From NCBI RefSeq assembly GCF_000422505.1, contig NZ_KE383868.1, forward strand, positions 72,202 through 136,201: DNA of 64,000 bases, in the 5' to 3' direction. This DNA comes from Paenibacillus pinihumi DSM 23905 = JCM 16419 (GTDB lineage: Bacteria > Bacillota > Bacilli > Paenibacillales > Paenibacillaceae). The notes under the pieces are model-generated. The model had not been told where the DNA came from and did not search any database. It saw only the letters and a program-made list of their open reading frames with translations. The position numbers were made by a program, and so were the translations under genes. Positions 51,256 through 60,649 of the stretch are shown one piece after another (position 1 is the stretch's first letter; every line of letters begins with the position of its first letter).

Positions 51256-51702
51256 TCAAACTCCTTTTCTATAAAAGTATAATTGAGCGATCCGTCCCAG
51301 CAGGTCGGATAAAAAACCGAATACAATCAGTAAAAGAAATGTGAAGTAGGTTGGAAGATCGGTAACGAGCGGAATCATGGCTAATATAAACCCGATGAAA
51401 AACACATGAAGCGAAATCCGGTCAGCTCTCAACTCGATAATCTTATCCAGCTCATCTTCAAAAGAAGGCTCATCTTCGTTCGCGGCGATTTTATTGAAGA
51501 TGACAAACCCGATATGAATGATAATCTTGGCTACAATGGACACCGGGAGCAGTACCAGAATGAAGGAGCCCCAAAAACTAAAGTCGCTGGCTGAAGTGAT
51601 GCTGCCTTCCTCGGCATTATTTACCGCGTATATAGTGTAGAGGGTGAAGATGAGTAAACTGCTAATGATCGAAACAAAAACCTTTTTCTCTTGATAGGAC
51701 AT
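51256..51702 (-). CDS. Four-helix membrane protein, DUF2178-like
   Basis: 148 residues with four hydrophobic helices (VSIISSLLIFTLYTIYAV, FILVLLPVSIVAKIIIHIGF, ISLHVFFIGFILAMIPLV, FTFLLLIVFGFLSDLLG) and an acidic loop EDEPSFEDELDK. This pattern is common in membrane proteins paired with small XRE regulators. ATG at 51702 has AAGGAGG 8 bases upstream. Confidence 0.75.
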   Translation of the reverse strand: MSYQEKKVFVSIISSLLIFTLYTIYAVNNAEEGSITSASDFSFWGSFILVLLPVSIVAKIIIHIGFVIFNKIAANEDEPSFEDELDKIIELRADRISLHVFFIGFILAMIPLVTDLPTYFTFLLLIVFGFLSDLLGRIAQLYFYRKGV

Positions 51703-51733
51703 AGTAGCCTCCTTATTTAAATGTAATTTCCAT

Positions 51734-51797
51734 AATGTAAAATAAACTATACATAATGTAATTAAAACTGGATTTCTTGTCAAGTTTATTTTACATT
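51734..51797 (-). promoter_or_regulatory. Promoter inside a perfect 15-bp inverted repeat (XRE operon)
   Basis: AATGTAAAATAAACT (51734-51748) and AGTTTATTTTACATT (51783-51797) are exact inverted copies 34 bases apart. Between them, on the minus strand, TTGACA (51784-51779) and TTACAT (51761-51756) are spaced by 17 bases. A regulator dimer on each arm would cover the -35 and the start point. Confidence 0.65.
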
Positions 51798-52001
51798 ACA
51801 CTTCTGCTGTCTTCATATAAAACGGTTCACGCACCAAGGACGGAGCGGGAGCTGATTTGACTTATCTTTTATTTATACCCAACGAGGTACATCGGCCGAC
51901 ATGCTGCCGATTCGGCCTAACGGCATAAAAGTGCAGGAGGCGGAGGCGGTGCCGGGTCCATGATTTGTGTGTGTACAGGCTGGCTCCAGGAATCGGAAAA
52001 G
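51798..52001. other. Spacer between divergent XRE and cst-like operons
   Basis: No gene or recognised RNA structure found apart from the promoters at either end. Confidence 0.4.
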
Positions 52002-52048
52002 TTGACAACTCTAACAACTTCCACTATATTTAATACCCATAGGGGTAT
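52002..52048 (+). promoter_or_regulatory. Promoter and CsoR/CstR-type operator of the cst-like operon
   Basis: TTGACA (52002-52007), 17 bases, TATATT (52025-52030). The palindrome ATACCCATAGGGGTAT (52033-52048) covers the start point and has the TACCC/GGGTA arms typical of CsoR-family sites. The regulator gene lies at 55344. Confidence 0.8.
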
Positions 52049-52157
52049 ATGTATAATAAACTCCTTCAAAATTTGCGTCAATCAGCAGCATTTCGTAGCG
52101 CAACCTTGCTGTTGTACAAGTTACAATGAATCCATTTAAATGACGGAGGTACACAAA

Positions 52158-52739
52158 ATGTCAACACAAACACATATTCAAGCGAACAAAACATTGGATT
52201 GCCAAGGGCTGGCTTGCCCGATGCCAATCGTCCGAACCAGGAAAGCGATGGATGAGCTGGAGCCGGGGCAGGTCATTGAAGTGCAAGCGACGGATAAAGG
52301 GTCACTGGCGGACCTGAAAGGCTGGGCTCAGCATACAGGCCACCACTATCTGGGGACTGTGCATAACGGAGAGTTAATGAGGCATTTTATTCGGAAATCA
52401 AGCCCGCAGGAGCTCAAAGCGGAACAGATGCATCCGCTCACAGTGACCGGGCAGCAACTGGAGCAAAAGCTGGCTGCCAATGTGGGGCTCACCGTTTTGG
52501 ATGTCAGAGAGCCCGCAGAATATGCATTCAACCACATCTCTGGCGCACTATCCATCCCATTGAATGAATTGGAATTGCGCATCGGGGAATTAGCTTCGGA
52601 TGAAGAAATCCATGTAGTATGCCGGACAGGGTATCGCAGCGATCTGGCCTGTCAGTTGCTTGCCGGCAAGGGATTCAAGCAGGTAATTAATGTGGAAGCA
52701 GGCATGAACGGATGGACAGGTTCAACCGAACAAGCTTAA
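52158..52739 (+). CDS. TusA-rhodanese fusion sulfurtransferase (CstA-like)
   Basis: 193 residues. A TusA domain (about 10-85) carries the sulfur-relay motif LDCQGLACPMPIVRT, and a rhodanese domain (about 95-190) has DVREPAEYAFNHI and the active cysteine in VCRTGYRSDLA. It should move persulfide sulfur between proteins, as CstA does in the staphylococcal cst system. ATG at 52158 has GGAGG 9 bases upstream; the earlier ATG at 52140 lacks one. It is the first gene after the operator. Confidence 0.87.
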   Translation: MSTQTHIQANKTLDCQGLACPMPIVRTRKAMDELEPGQVIEVQATDKGSLADLKGWAQHTGHHYLGTVHNGELMRHFIRKSSPQELKAEQMHPLTVTGQQLEQKLAANVGLTVLDVREPAEYAFNHISGALSIPLNELELRIGELASDEEIHVVCRTGYRSDLACQLLAGKGFKQVINVEAGMNGWTGSTEQA

Positions 52740-52760
52740 GTAGAGGAGGAACACATAACT

Positions 52761-53909
52761 ATGACGAGCACGAATTCAATCCTTCCAATGACAGCAGCAG
52801 AGCTGACCCGCAAGGTGCTCCAAAGGGAGAAGCTGCTTATTCTCGATGTCCGCAGCGAGAGTGACTTTCGCAAATGGAAAATCGAAGGGGAGCAAATCGA
52901 TAGCATCAACATCCCTTACTTTGAGCTTATGGATGATGTGGAGCCAGCCCTGGAACAAATTCCGACCGAAGAACCCGTGCTTGTCGTTTGCGCCAAAGAA
53001 GGCTCCTCCATATTGGTTGCCGGACTATTAGCAGAAGCAGGCCGGGATAATGTGTACTATTTGCAGGGCGGAATGAAAGCGTGGAACGAGCATGTGGAGC
53101 CTGTGAAAGTTGGAGATTTGACGGGTGGAGGCGCAATCTACCAGTTCATCCGCATCGGCAAAGGCTGTCTGTCCTATATGATCATCTCGGGAAAAGAAGC
53201 TGCTGTTGTTGACGCTCCACGGATGACGGAGGTATTCGAGCAATTTGCCGGGAAGCAGGGAGTCATGATCAAACATACGGTGGATACGCATTTGCATGCG
53301 GATCATATTTCCGGAGGAAGGAAGCTGGCTGAGCCGTACAAGGGCACGTATTGGCTCCCTCCAAAGGATGCAGTTGAAGTTAACTTCGACTACACCCCGC
53401 TGGAGGAAGGGCAAACGATTCAGTTGGGCTCTGCGGTTATTCGCATGGAGGCGCTATACTCGCCGGGGCATACTATCGGCAGCACATCTCTTATTATCGA
53501 TGACCACTACCTGCTGACCGGAGACAGCTTGTTCATCGAGTCTATCGGACGTCCCGATCTGGCCGGACAAGCGGAAGACTGGGTAGAGGATCTTAGAGAG
53601 ACATTATACGGCCGCTTCAGGCAGTTGTCCTCCGAAATGGTCATCTTACCTGCACATTTCGGCCATCCATCTGAACTGGGGGATGAGGGCAAAGTTACTG
53701 CAACTCTTGGAGAGTTGTTCGAGAGTAACCGGGGACTAAACATTGTGGATGCTGCCGAATTCAGACGTCAGGTAACGGACTATCTGCCGGAGCAGCCCAA
53801 CGCCTATCAGGAGATCCGGCAGACGAATATGGGCCTCAAATATCCGAGCGATGAAGAGCAGCGCGAAATGGAGACTGGCCCCAACCGCTGTGCGGTTCAT
53901 GACCGCTAG
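52761..53909 (+). CDS. cstB: Rhodanese-persulfide dioxygenase fusion (CstB-like)
   Basis: 382 residues. The N-terminal rhodanese domain has its active cysteine in VVCAKEGSS (about residue 76). A metallo-beta-lactamase-fold persulfide dioxygenase follows, with [39 protein letters not shown] and ILPAHFGHP. It should oxidise low-molecular-weight persulfides to sulfite or thiosulfate. Domain order differs from staphylococcal CstB, where a rhodanese is C-terminal. GAGGAGG lies about 10 bases before the ATG. Confidence 0.87.
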   Translation: MTSTNSILPMTAAELTRKVLQREKLLILDVRSESDFRKWKIEGEQIDSINIPYFELMDDVEPALEQIPTEEPVLVVCAKEGSSILVAGLLAEAGRDNVYYLQGGMKAWNEHVEPVKVGDLTGGGAIYQFIRIGKGCLSYMIISGKEAAVVDAPRMTEVFEQFAGKQGVMIKHTVDTHLHADHISGGRKLAEPYKGTYWLPPKDAVEVNFDYTPLEEGQTIQLGSAVIRMEALYSPGHTIGSTSLIIDDHYLLTGDSLFIESIGRPDLAGQAEDWVEDLRETLYGRFRQLSSEMVILPAHFGHPSELGDEGKVTATLGELFESNRGLNIVDAAEFRRQVTDYLPEQPNAYQEIRQTNMGLKYPSDEEQREMETGPNRCAVHDR

Positions 53910-53930
53910 CAGTTGCAAGGAGGCGGATAT

Positions 53931-54716
53931 ATGGATATCCCTCTGATCATGCTTATGCTGCTGCTCGGCGCAATCGGCTCGTTCTTCTCCGGGCTGCTTG
54001 GGATCGGCGGGGCCATTATCAATTATCCGCTGCTGCTCCTGGTTCCCGCGGGCCTTGGCCTCGCACAGTTTTCCGCACAGGAGGTATCGGCAATCAGCAT
54101 GTATCAAGTATTCTTCTCCTCATTAGCCGGTATCGTGGCGATGCGAAAGCAAGACGGGCATAAGGTTTTTCATCAGGGACTGATTCTCTATATGGGCAGC
54201 AGTATCTTGCTCGGCAGTCTTACTGGGGGTATGGCCTCACGTTTTCTGAATGAAGAAGTGATACACATGGTGTACGGAGTATTGGCAGCAATCGCCGTCC
54301 TATTAATGCTGATTCCAGTGAAAGGGCAGCAGGAAGAGGCAGGAGGCACGGTTGTCTTTCACATTCCGCTTGCTGTAGCAGTTGCCTTTGCAGTGGGCAT
54401 CGTATCCGGTGTAGCAGGTGCCGGCGGCGCATTTATTTTAATCCCGGTCATGCTGGCCGTGCTTAAGATCCCGGCTCGCATGGCGATTTCATCATCCCTT
54501 GCAATTGTTCTTATTTCCTCATTTGGCGGTGTCATCGGCAAGCTGGCGGCAGGCCCAATCCCCTTATGGCCGACTGTATTCGTTGTTGCAGGCAGTCTTC
54601 TCGGGGCAACAATGGGCTCCAGAGTCAGCTCTATATTAGACGTGCGGTACTTGCGTTATGCACTCCTGATATTAATTGCGGCTTCAGCCGTGAAGATATG
54701 GGCATCCATTGTATAA
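53931..54716 (+). CDS. TauE/SafE-family sulfite/sulfonate exporter
   Basis: 261 residues with about eight membrane helices and the family motifs GLLGIGGAIINYPLLL and GVAGAGGAFILIPVML. It probably exports sulfite made by the dioxygenase, as TauE does in cst operons. ATG at 53931 has AAGGAGG 6 bases upstream. Confidence 0.87.
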   Translation: MDIPLIMLMLLLGAIGSFFSGLLGIGGAIINYPLLLLVPAGLGLAQFSAQEVSAISMYQVFFSSLAGIVAMRKQDGHKVFHQGLILYMGSSILLGSLTGGMASRFLNEEVIHMVYGVLAAIAVLLMLIPVKGQQEEAGGTVVFHIPLAVAVAFAVGIVSGVAGAGGAFILIPVMLAVLKIPARMAISSSLAIVLISSFGGVIGKLAAGPIPLWPTVFVVAGSLLGATMGSRVSSILDVRYLRYALLILIAASAVKIWASIV

Positions 54717-54790
54717 CGCCATTGCAAAGACGCATCAGTCGATGACTATTTTGCAGTTCTTATATATAAAAAAAACAGGAGGGACAGCAG

Positions 54791-55273
54791 ATGGAAGGAA
54801 CGGGGAATAAAACAACCATCATATTATTTAGCGGAGACCTGGATAAAGCGATCGCTGCATTCATTATAGCAAATGGAGCAGCTGCTTATGATCATGAAGT
54901 GACGATTTTCTTTACCTTCTGGGGGCTGAATACATTGCGGAAGGATGAAGCGGTCCGAACAAACAAAGGGCTGCTGGAAAAGGTATTCGGATGGATGATG
55001 CCGCGTGGGGCACAGCGCCTGGGATTATCCAAGATGAACATGGCCGGAATGGGGCCCCGGATGATCAAGCATGTCATGAAGAAGCATAAGGCATTGTCAT
55101 TGCCTCAGCTCATTGAACTGGCACAGGAACAGGGGGTACGTCTCGTTGCATGTACAATGACGATGGATTTGCTTGGACTTAAGCAGGAAGAACTGCTGGA
55201 CAGTATGGAATACGGGGGTGTGGCTGCTTATCTGGGCGATGCCGCAGACGGCAGAGTGAATTTGTTTATTTAA
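54791..55273 (+). CDS. DsrE/DsrF-like sulfur-carrier protein
   Basis: 160 residues of the DsrE-like fold: TTIILFSGDLDKAIAAFIIA, VTIFFTFWGLNTLR, and VRLVACTMTMDLLGL, whose cysteine (about residue 118) is the usual sulfur-carrying position. Its place in the persulfide operon suggests it accepts sulfur from the rhodanese/TusA protein. CAGGAGGG lies 7 bases upstream. Confidence 0.85.
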   Translation: MEGTGNKTTIILFSGDLDKAIAAFIIANGAAAYDHEVTIFFTFWGLNTLRKDEAVRTNKGLLEKVFGWMMPRGAQRLGLSKMNMAGMGPRMIKHVMKKHKALSLPQLIELAQEQGVRLVACTMTMDLLGLKQEELLDSMEYGGVAAYLGDAADGRVNLFI

Positions 55274-55304
55274 TGGTGTACCTTTTTATTTTTTGCCTTA
55301 TAAT

Positions 55305-55320
55305 ATACCCATACCTGTAT
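55305..55320 (+). promoter_or_regulatory. CsoR/CstR-type operator before the regulator gene
   Basis: ATACCCATACCTGTAT resembles the 52033 site with a weaker right arm. It follows TATAAT (55299-55304), so the regulator probably limits its own expression. Confidence 0.6.
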
Positions 55321-55343
55321 AAGTGAATTGGGAGGGGAAATAG

Positions 55344-55610
55344 ATGGCGTATCAATATACAACTGAAATGAAAACGAGACTGAGGAGAATCGAAGGTCAG
55401 GTGCGCGGCGTGCTGCGGCTCATGGAGGAGGAAAGCTCCTGCAAGGATGTCATCAGCCAGCTATCCGCGGTTCGGAATGCGTCAGACAAGGCCATTGCAC
55501 AAATCGTAGCCGAAAATTTGAAGCAATGTGTGCTGGAAGAGCAGCAATCCGGAGGCGATATGGATAAAGTCGTGCAGCAGGCAATTGAATTGCTGGTGAA
55601 GAGCCGCTGA
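55344..55610 (+). CDS. cstR: CsoR-family persulfide-sensing repressor (CstR-like)
   Basis: 88 residues, all-helical: MKTRLRRIEGQVRGVLRLME, ESSCKDVISQLSAVRNASDK, ENLKQCVLEE. The two cysteines (about residues 33 and 62) are kept, but the CsoR copper histidine position is Asn (AENLKQC), as in CstR proteins that respond to persulfides rather than Cu(I). GGGAGGGG lies just upstream. Confidence 0.87.
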   Translation: MAYQYTTEMKTRLRRIEGQVRGVLRLMEEESSCKDVISQLSAVRNASDKAIAQIVAENLKQCVLEEQQSGGDMDKVVQQAIELLVKSR

Positions 55611-55668
55611 TCTCTGCATGCATATCTGAGTGATAAGCAGTGAATGGCAAGGCATCCTTGCGAGATAA

Positions 55669-55700
55669 AACAGGCTGTTCCATGAATGGAATGGCCTGTT
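55669..55700 (+). terminator. Terminator after cstR
   Basis: AACAGGC...GCCTGTT with an inner TTCCAT/ATGGAA stem; TTGCTG follows (weak U-run). Confidence 0.65.
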
Positions 55701-56175
55701 TGCTGTGTCCATGATTGAACATCCAATGTAAAATTAGACAATTTCATTCTTTTAGGCATATTAGGAGTGGTATTCCGCGTACAAATTTCAAGGTACTGGA
55801 CTTCGCCATCAACCAAGTTGATGAGAAACCAATTTAACAATCCAAGCCTGGATTATAAAATCAAGGTGAGCACAAACGGAGATCGTATAGGTGCTGCAGC
55901 ATTAAGAATATATTCAACATAAATTCAATAACTTCAATCATGCCGAGAGGCTAATATCCTGACCTTTCAAATACTCCCCTTTAGTGGGCGGTGTGAAAGT
56001 TGTTCATCCAGTCCTTCCCTCACATGCTGGGATTAGGCGGCTTTTGCAACAACAGCCGGGCTATTCATCTGATGGGAACGGCCTGTTGGACAGATTCCGT
56101 CCTTCCTTCTTCTGTGCTTCACTGGATAATTTACCTTTCGCTGGCGCACAGTAAGGACCAGAAGGAGATGGCGAA
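55701..56175. other. Intergenic region before the permease
   Basis: About 475 bases. No gene with a ribosome site, no known riboswitch and no strong promoter could be recognised. Confidence 0.4.
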
Positions 56176-57483
56176 ATGGACAATACGGCAAAAAATCTGC
56201 CCTGGTGGCAGCTTTCTTTATTTGGTGTCGGCTGTACGATCGGCAGCGGATTTTTCCTTGGCTCCAGTCTGGCAATCCGCAAGAGCGGGTTGTTTGTGCT
56301 GCTGCTTTTTTTGCTGGCTGCCGTTGCGACGCTTTTTGTCTATGAGGCTCTCGCCCAAATGACGATGAATAGTCCCCAAAAGGGCTCCTTCCGCACCTAT
56401 GCCAAAGAAGCCTATGGGCGCTGGGCAGGCTTTGGGATGGGGTGGACCTACTGGTGCTCGGAAATTCTTATAATCGGCAGCACACTGACTGCGCTTGGGC
56501 TGTTCTCCCGGTTCTGGTTTCCCGGCCTTCCGCTATGGATGTTCACAGCCGGATATGCTGTACTGGGCCTCGGTGTTGTTATATTGGGGAGCAAGGGTGT
56601 CAATAAGGCGGAGAATTTCTTTGCCATAATCAAAATTGCCGCCATCTTGATGTTCATTGTAGTGGCTGTCTTCGGATTAGTAAGGGGTACAGGCAAATGG
56701 AGCACGCTCTACAGTTCTTCGGCATGGCTGGGCGAAGGCTGGCTTGGCTCGTGGAAGGGGCTGCTGTATGCGTTCTATGCCTTTGGCGGGATTGAGGTCA
56801 TGGGCTTCATGGCAGCAGATTTGCGGGAGCCAAAGGATGCGCTGAAGGCTGGGAGGTTTATGCTGCTGGGTGTAACCGTACTTTATGTGCTGACCACCGG
56901 ACTTTGCCTGCTGTTTGTCAGCCATGAGAAGGTTGTTCATTCTAAAAGCCCGATTGTGGCTGCCCTGGAAGTAATGGGCCTTCCGGTTATCGTACATATC
57001 ATCAATGCCGTCATGATTATTGCCGGATTTTCTATACTGGTTGCCTCCCTATACGCCGTATCAACAATGCTGGTGACGCTGGCAAAGGACAAGGATGCCC
57101 CGCAATGGCTTGCCGTAACCAAAGGAAAACGGGAGCTCCCCCTGTATGCGCTCGCCATCAATTCATTGGGATTATGCGTCTCCATCGTCCTGGCGCTGCT
57201 GCTGCCCAAGCAAATCTTTGAGCATATGACGACTGCCGCCGGACTGGTCATTTTATATACGTGGCTGTTTATTCTGGCTTCGTATCTGAAGCTGCTGAAG
57301 CCGGGAGCCGGCGGCTGGGTTAAATCGTGCACCGCCATGCTGTTCATTGCCGCAGCAGTTGGGGGCATACTGCTGGAGAGCTCGGGTCGCCCGGGTTTTT
57401 GGTCCAGCCTTCTGATTATCCTTGTGATCGGCCTGATTACATTGTTCATGCAGCATATATGGAAACGCCAAGAGGCGCAATAA
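56176..57483 (+). CDS. APC-superfamily amino-acid permease
   Basis: 435 residues with about twelve membrane helices. The family start GVGCTIGSGFFLGSSLAI is helix 1, and EALAQMTMNSPQKGSFRTYA and YAFYAFGGIEVMGFMAADL are also typical of APC permeases. GAAGGAGATG lies 7 bases upstream. Substrate not predictable. A terminator overlaps the stop. Confidence 0.87.
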   Translation: MDNTAKNLPWWQLSLFGVGCTIGSGFFLGSSLAIRKSGLFVLLLFLLAAVATLFVYEALAQMTMNSPQKGSFRTYAKEAYGRWAGFGMGWTYWCSEILIIGSTLTALGLFSRFWFPGLPLWMFTAGYAVLGLGVVILGSKGVNKAENFFAIIKIAAILMFIVVAVFGLVRGTGKWSTLYSSSAWLGEGWLGSWKGLLYAFYAFGGIEVMGFMAADLREPKDALKAGRFMLLGVTVLYVLTTGLCLLFVSHEKVVHSKSPIVAALEVMGLPVIVHIINAVMIIAGFSILVASLYAVSTMLVTLAKDKDAPQWLAVTKGKRELPLYALAINSLGLCVSIVLALLLPKQIFEHMTTAAGLVILYTWLFILASYLKLLKPGAGGWVKSCTAMLFIAAAVGGILLESSGRPGFWSSLLIILVIGLITLFMQHIWKRQEAQ

Positions 57484-57504
57484 CAGCAGCTCTTGGCGTT
57501 TTTT
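57466..57504 (+). terminator. Terminator overlapping the permease stop
   Basis: CGCCAAGAG (within the last codons) pairs with CTCTTGGCG, followed by TTTTTT. Confidence 0.88.
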
Positions 57505-57556
57505 GTGCTTTGGGACAAGTGGTGCCAAAATGGCTTGACATACAGTTTAAATAATC

Positions 57557-58327
57557 TTACTTATGAAACATGCTGCTTAGCACCTTAAACTTGTTTTTCA
57601 TCCGGGTAAACGGACACTTGGACGGAATGCTCTCATCGTCCCTCAGAAAGTATTGCTTCCATTCCTGGTTGTCCTCCTGTCCATACCATTTCAACGAAGG
57701 ATGCACCGGTATTCCGTCGTACTCTACAAGTTTCTTGCGAATAAGCTTTTTCATATTGCGGCCAAAAGCTGTGGAATCGTTAATTTCCTCAAATACCCAT
57801 CTGGGCTGAAAGGCAATTGTAAAATGCGGAGTGTGCCGGCTGCGCCGCTGCTGATGGGCAGGGGTGCCGCAGAAGGCAAAGTACGGGTGTCCGTCAAAGC
57901 AAAATTCCCATGAGGGATGGGACGGATCTGTCGAAATATGCTCTGGCCAGGGGACCTTATCCACCTCGCTGACACGGTTCATTATCGACCAGAACAGCTG
58001 CTCATAATCTTCAATCGATGAAGAAGCAAGCTCCGCCGGAGTTTCGCACATAATGACCAGGGAGGCGTACTTTCCCGTATCGCGTGAGCATTCGCCATAT
58101 TGCTGCAGCAACGAAGCAACATCTGTGATGGCTTGTTCGCTTCTGGGGTCGGCAGCAAAGCCAAAACGCAGCTGATTGGATAAGAAACCCTGTCTTCCGG
58201 GAATGCAGGGATAGGTTCCACCGGGGTCGGCAATCATGCCGGAGAATTGTGCAAAGGCATCCTGCTGCCACTGCGGCAGCTCGGCCAAATGCTCGTCAAG
58301 CCATGCTTTCGTCAACAACTGGGCCAT
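57557..58327 (-). CDS. YqcI/YcgG-family protein
   Basis: 256 residues matching the YqcI/YcgG group (TYPCIPGRQGFLSNQLRF, HPSWEFCFDGHPYFAF, SRHTPHFTIAFQPRWVFE). The function of the family is not well established. AAGGGGG lies 10 bases before the ATG. Confidence 0.82.
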   Translation of the reverse strand: MAQLLTKAWLDEHLAELPQWQQDAFAQFSGMIADPGGTYPCIPGRQGFLSNQLRFGFAADPRSEQAITDVASLLQQYGECSRDTGKYASLVIMCETPAELASSSIEDYEQLFWSIMNRVSEVDKVPWPEHISTDPSHPSWEFCFDGHPYFAFCGTPAHQQRRSRHTPHFTIAFQPRWVFEEINDSTAFGRNMKKLIRKKLVEYDGIPVHPSLKWYGQEDNQEWKQYFLRDDESIPSKCPFTRMKNKFKVLSSMFHK

Positions 58328-58467
58328 TTCATTGAATCCCCCTTGCTAGTATAAGAACATCTTATGCCGCAAGGGAAAATGGGTGAAAGCCGTGGAAACA
58401 GGAGCGGAAGGCAATTGGAGCCGAAGCGTCATTCAGGGCTTAAGCCTTGTGGTTACTTCTTGAGTCT

Positions 58468-59094
58468 TCAGCCGAATAGCTGAATATATGCCTTATACCC
58501 GAAGTATGCGCCAAAACCAAGCAGGCAAACGGCAGCCGAAGCAGATATAAAGCGTAATGTCTTAGGGCCTGCAAAGCGGTGAAAGGAGCTGGCCAGGGTA
58601 GCCATCACCACATCCCATAGGAGGATGCCGGCGAAAATGCCAAGACTGTGGAGCAATATCGACAGCATCCCGGAGCTCTGCATGCTGCTGGCCAGGATAG
58701 AGCCGTAAATGCCCAGCCAAAACAGGATGTTGAGCGGATTCATAAGGGCCATCATAAAGCCGGAGCGGAATGAGTTGGCGCCAGACAGCGGCTGCCCGGA
58801 TGGTGTTTCCGGCGGTACCTTCAAATTGTTCAAGGTCTCGATACCTGTGTAGATGAGAACAAAGCAGCCAAATGTCCAAAGAAAGGTTTTGACAAAGGGC
58901 GTGTCCAGAAAATGCGCCAGTCCGAAATAAATAAGCAGCATATAGACAACATCGGCACACATGGCGCCCAGTCCGACCAGCCACGCATGCATGAAGCCAA
59001 AACGCGCGCCGCGGTCAAGCTGGGCCGCATTGATCGGGCCGATTGGCGCAGATAGCGAGATGCCAAGCACCACGTAGGTCATGAAGGTATTCAT
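58468..59094 (-). CDS. LysE-family amino-acid exporter
   Basis: 208 residues with about six membrane helices. The family signature is SAPIGPINAAQLDRGAR near the start, with FKRAMNPLN-like RSGFMMALMNPLNILFW in the middle. ATG at 59094 has AAGGAG 8 bases upstream; the ATG two codons earlier is too close. Substrate unknown. Confidence 0.83.
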   Translation of the reverse strand: MNTFMTYVVLGISLSAPIGPINAAQLDRGARFGFMHAWLVGLGAMCADVVYMLLIYFGLAHFLDTPFVKTFLWTFGCFVLIYTGIETLNNLKVPPETPSGQPLSGANSFRSGFMMALMNPLNILFWLGIYGSILASSMQSSGMLSILLHSLGIFAGILLWDVVMATLASSFHRFAGPKTLRFISASAAVCLLGFGAYFGYKAYIQLFG

Positions 59095-59173
59095 CGACAT
59101 CGCTCCTTGAATGAAGAATGAAGGTGTACAAGTCACTGTCATTGTATTCAAGGGGAATGCCTGTTAGAAGCCG

Positions 59174-59764
59174 TTACAGGATATCAACCGCTATTGGCGT
59201 ACAATTATAGCCGTTGCAGGCACTCTCGGCACAAGGGCAGGCGGAGACGGCCACGATCAAATCCATTTCGGCACGAAGCTCAATATAATCGCCCGCTCTG
59301 GACAGCGGACGCTCGACACGGACAGCGCCGTCAGAATCAACAATTGTATTCATGAACAAATTAAACGGAATATGCTGAGCTGCAGCCGGAATGCCGAATT
59401 GGGCCAAAGCCTGATTCAGATTATGAAAGCAGCTCACGTGGTCTTTCTTGTTGTATAACACTTCATACATTTCGGGGCGGCAAGCAGGCAGCAGCAGATC
59501 ATGTCTGCCTACCACATCACTCAGGATTGTAAAAAGAGGGCGGTATCGTGTGGAGTAAATGATATCGCCCGGCTTCAAATTTTTGCTGCGCACCGTATCC
59601 AGGGTTACACCGGGATCAAGCCGCTCTTTGGCGTCGTGAGCATTGAAGGCTACAAAGTCTGCCACCTGTTCACCTTCCACATCGGTAATGCGTACCGTCT
59701 GCCCTTTCATCAGCTTGAAGCTTAGCCCTTCAGTAGCCGGGATGTGCCAATGTTGACTGTTCAT
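59174..59764 (-). CDS. DUF1989/urea-carboxylase-associated protein
   Basis: 196 residues with the DUF1989 pattern: GEQVADFVAFNAHD, LKPGDIIYSTRYRPLFTI, HIPFNLFMNT and the Cys-rich end ACPCAESACNGYNCTP. These proteins accompany urea amidolyase or guanidine genes, none of which is in this window. ATG at 59764 has AAGGAGG about 8 bases upstream; the frame runs on upstream without a start signal. Confidence 0.82.
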   Translation of the reverse strand: MNSQHWHIPATEGLSFKLMKGQTVRITDVEGEQVADFVAFNAHDAKERLDPGVTLDTVRSKNLKPGDIIYSTRYRPLFTILSDVVGRHDLLLPACRPEMYEVLYNKKDHVSCFHNLNQALAQFGIPAAAQHIPFNLFMNTIVDSDGAVRVERPLSRAGDYIELRAEMDLIVAVSACPCAESACNGYNCTPIAVDIL

Positions 59765-60113
59765 AAGGGTCCTCCTTACCAATCTAATCGTATAAATTAG
59801 TATGGTACAACATCGACAAGGCATACGCTGCCGGATATAAAGCAAACAGGGAAGGTTACGCCATCGCCTTTTGCTTCCATGCGCCCCGGGACGGAGGAAA
59901 ATATCGACCGGGACTGATTCAGGAAGAGGGATCATGAACAGAAAAACAATGAATAACCCGGCAGCGGCAGATAAACCCTGCCCGGCTCTTTGAAGTGGAA
60001 AAATCAGGTTTGGGGAATCGGGGCAGAGCTGTCCTGGGCCACAGCGTATTTCAATGCTAATGAATGAGTTCCTGCGGCGCTTTTTGTTATCCGGATAGTG
60101 GCTATGCGAATAT
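59765..60113. other. Divergent spacer
   Basis: No gene. CTAATCGTATAAATTAG (59785-59801) is an imperfect inverted repeat near the DUF1989 start that could be an operator. The remainder shows nothing recognisable. Confidence 0.4.
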
Positions 60114-60142
60114 TTTACAATGGAAGAAAAAAGCATTATAGT
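60114..60142 (+). promoter_or_regulatory. Probable sigma-A promoter of the 98-residue gene
   Basis: TTTACA (60114-60119), 17 bases, TATAGT (60137-60142). Confidence 0.6.
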
Positions 60143-60195
60143 TAAGCTGTTATTCACTGCCCGCATTATAACCCAAAATCCTGGAGGTGCTGCTT

Positions 60196-60492
60196 TTGTT
60201 ACAGCCTATTGCCTCGCACCCGTATGTCAAGATTGAAAGGGGAATCAGTTCACATAGTCAGGATACGATAGTCCATGAGCGGGTTATTGATTTGTACGAG
60301 ACCAAAATCACAACCTGCCACCGTGAATTCCCCATTGGCGAAGTCTACGATATGTCATTCCGCAGGTTAGGGAAGGAAGGCGGATTTTTGTACCTGCACA
60401 CTAATCAGGGTGTGTTTCCCTATACGGTCAAAGATAATCCCGTCGCACTTATTCAGGCTTTCAAGCAGCTTATAGATAACATAAATTTCTGA
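60196..60492 (+). CDS. Unknown 98-residue protein, PH-like
   Basis: The reading IVHERVIDLYETKITTCHRE, FPIGEVYDMSFRRLGKEGG, FLYLHTNQGVFPYTVKDNP resembles small PH-like proteins that bind or shield membranes, though no family is certain. TTG at 60196 has GGAGG 8 bases upstream; the GTG at 60187 overlaps that site. Confidence 0.7.
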   Translation: MLQPIASHPYVKIERGISSHSQDTIVHERVIDLYETKITTCHREFPIGEVYDMSFRRLGKEGGFLYLHTNQGVFPYTVKDNPVALIQAFKQLIDNINF

Positions 60493-60649
60493 GCAATAAT
60501 GTGTGGCCGCCTTTCCGCATCATGTCCTCTTCGTTTCCACGGACGACACTCCATTCATCAATTTTCTTCTCCAGCCGTTATCAGGATAAACCGGCAAGTC
60601 TCAACCCATAATAATGGGCATACATTCGACGTGCCTGGAGAGAAGCTGC

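Noticed and set aside
59765-59960. Guanidine riboswitch upstream of the DUF1989 gene
   Set aside because: Looked for the conserved core on the minus strand; not found.
59765-60166. Extended N-terminus of the DUF1989 protein
   Set aside because: The frame is open but has no ribosome site and no family similarity; ATG at 59764 has AAGGAGG.
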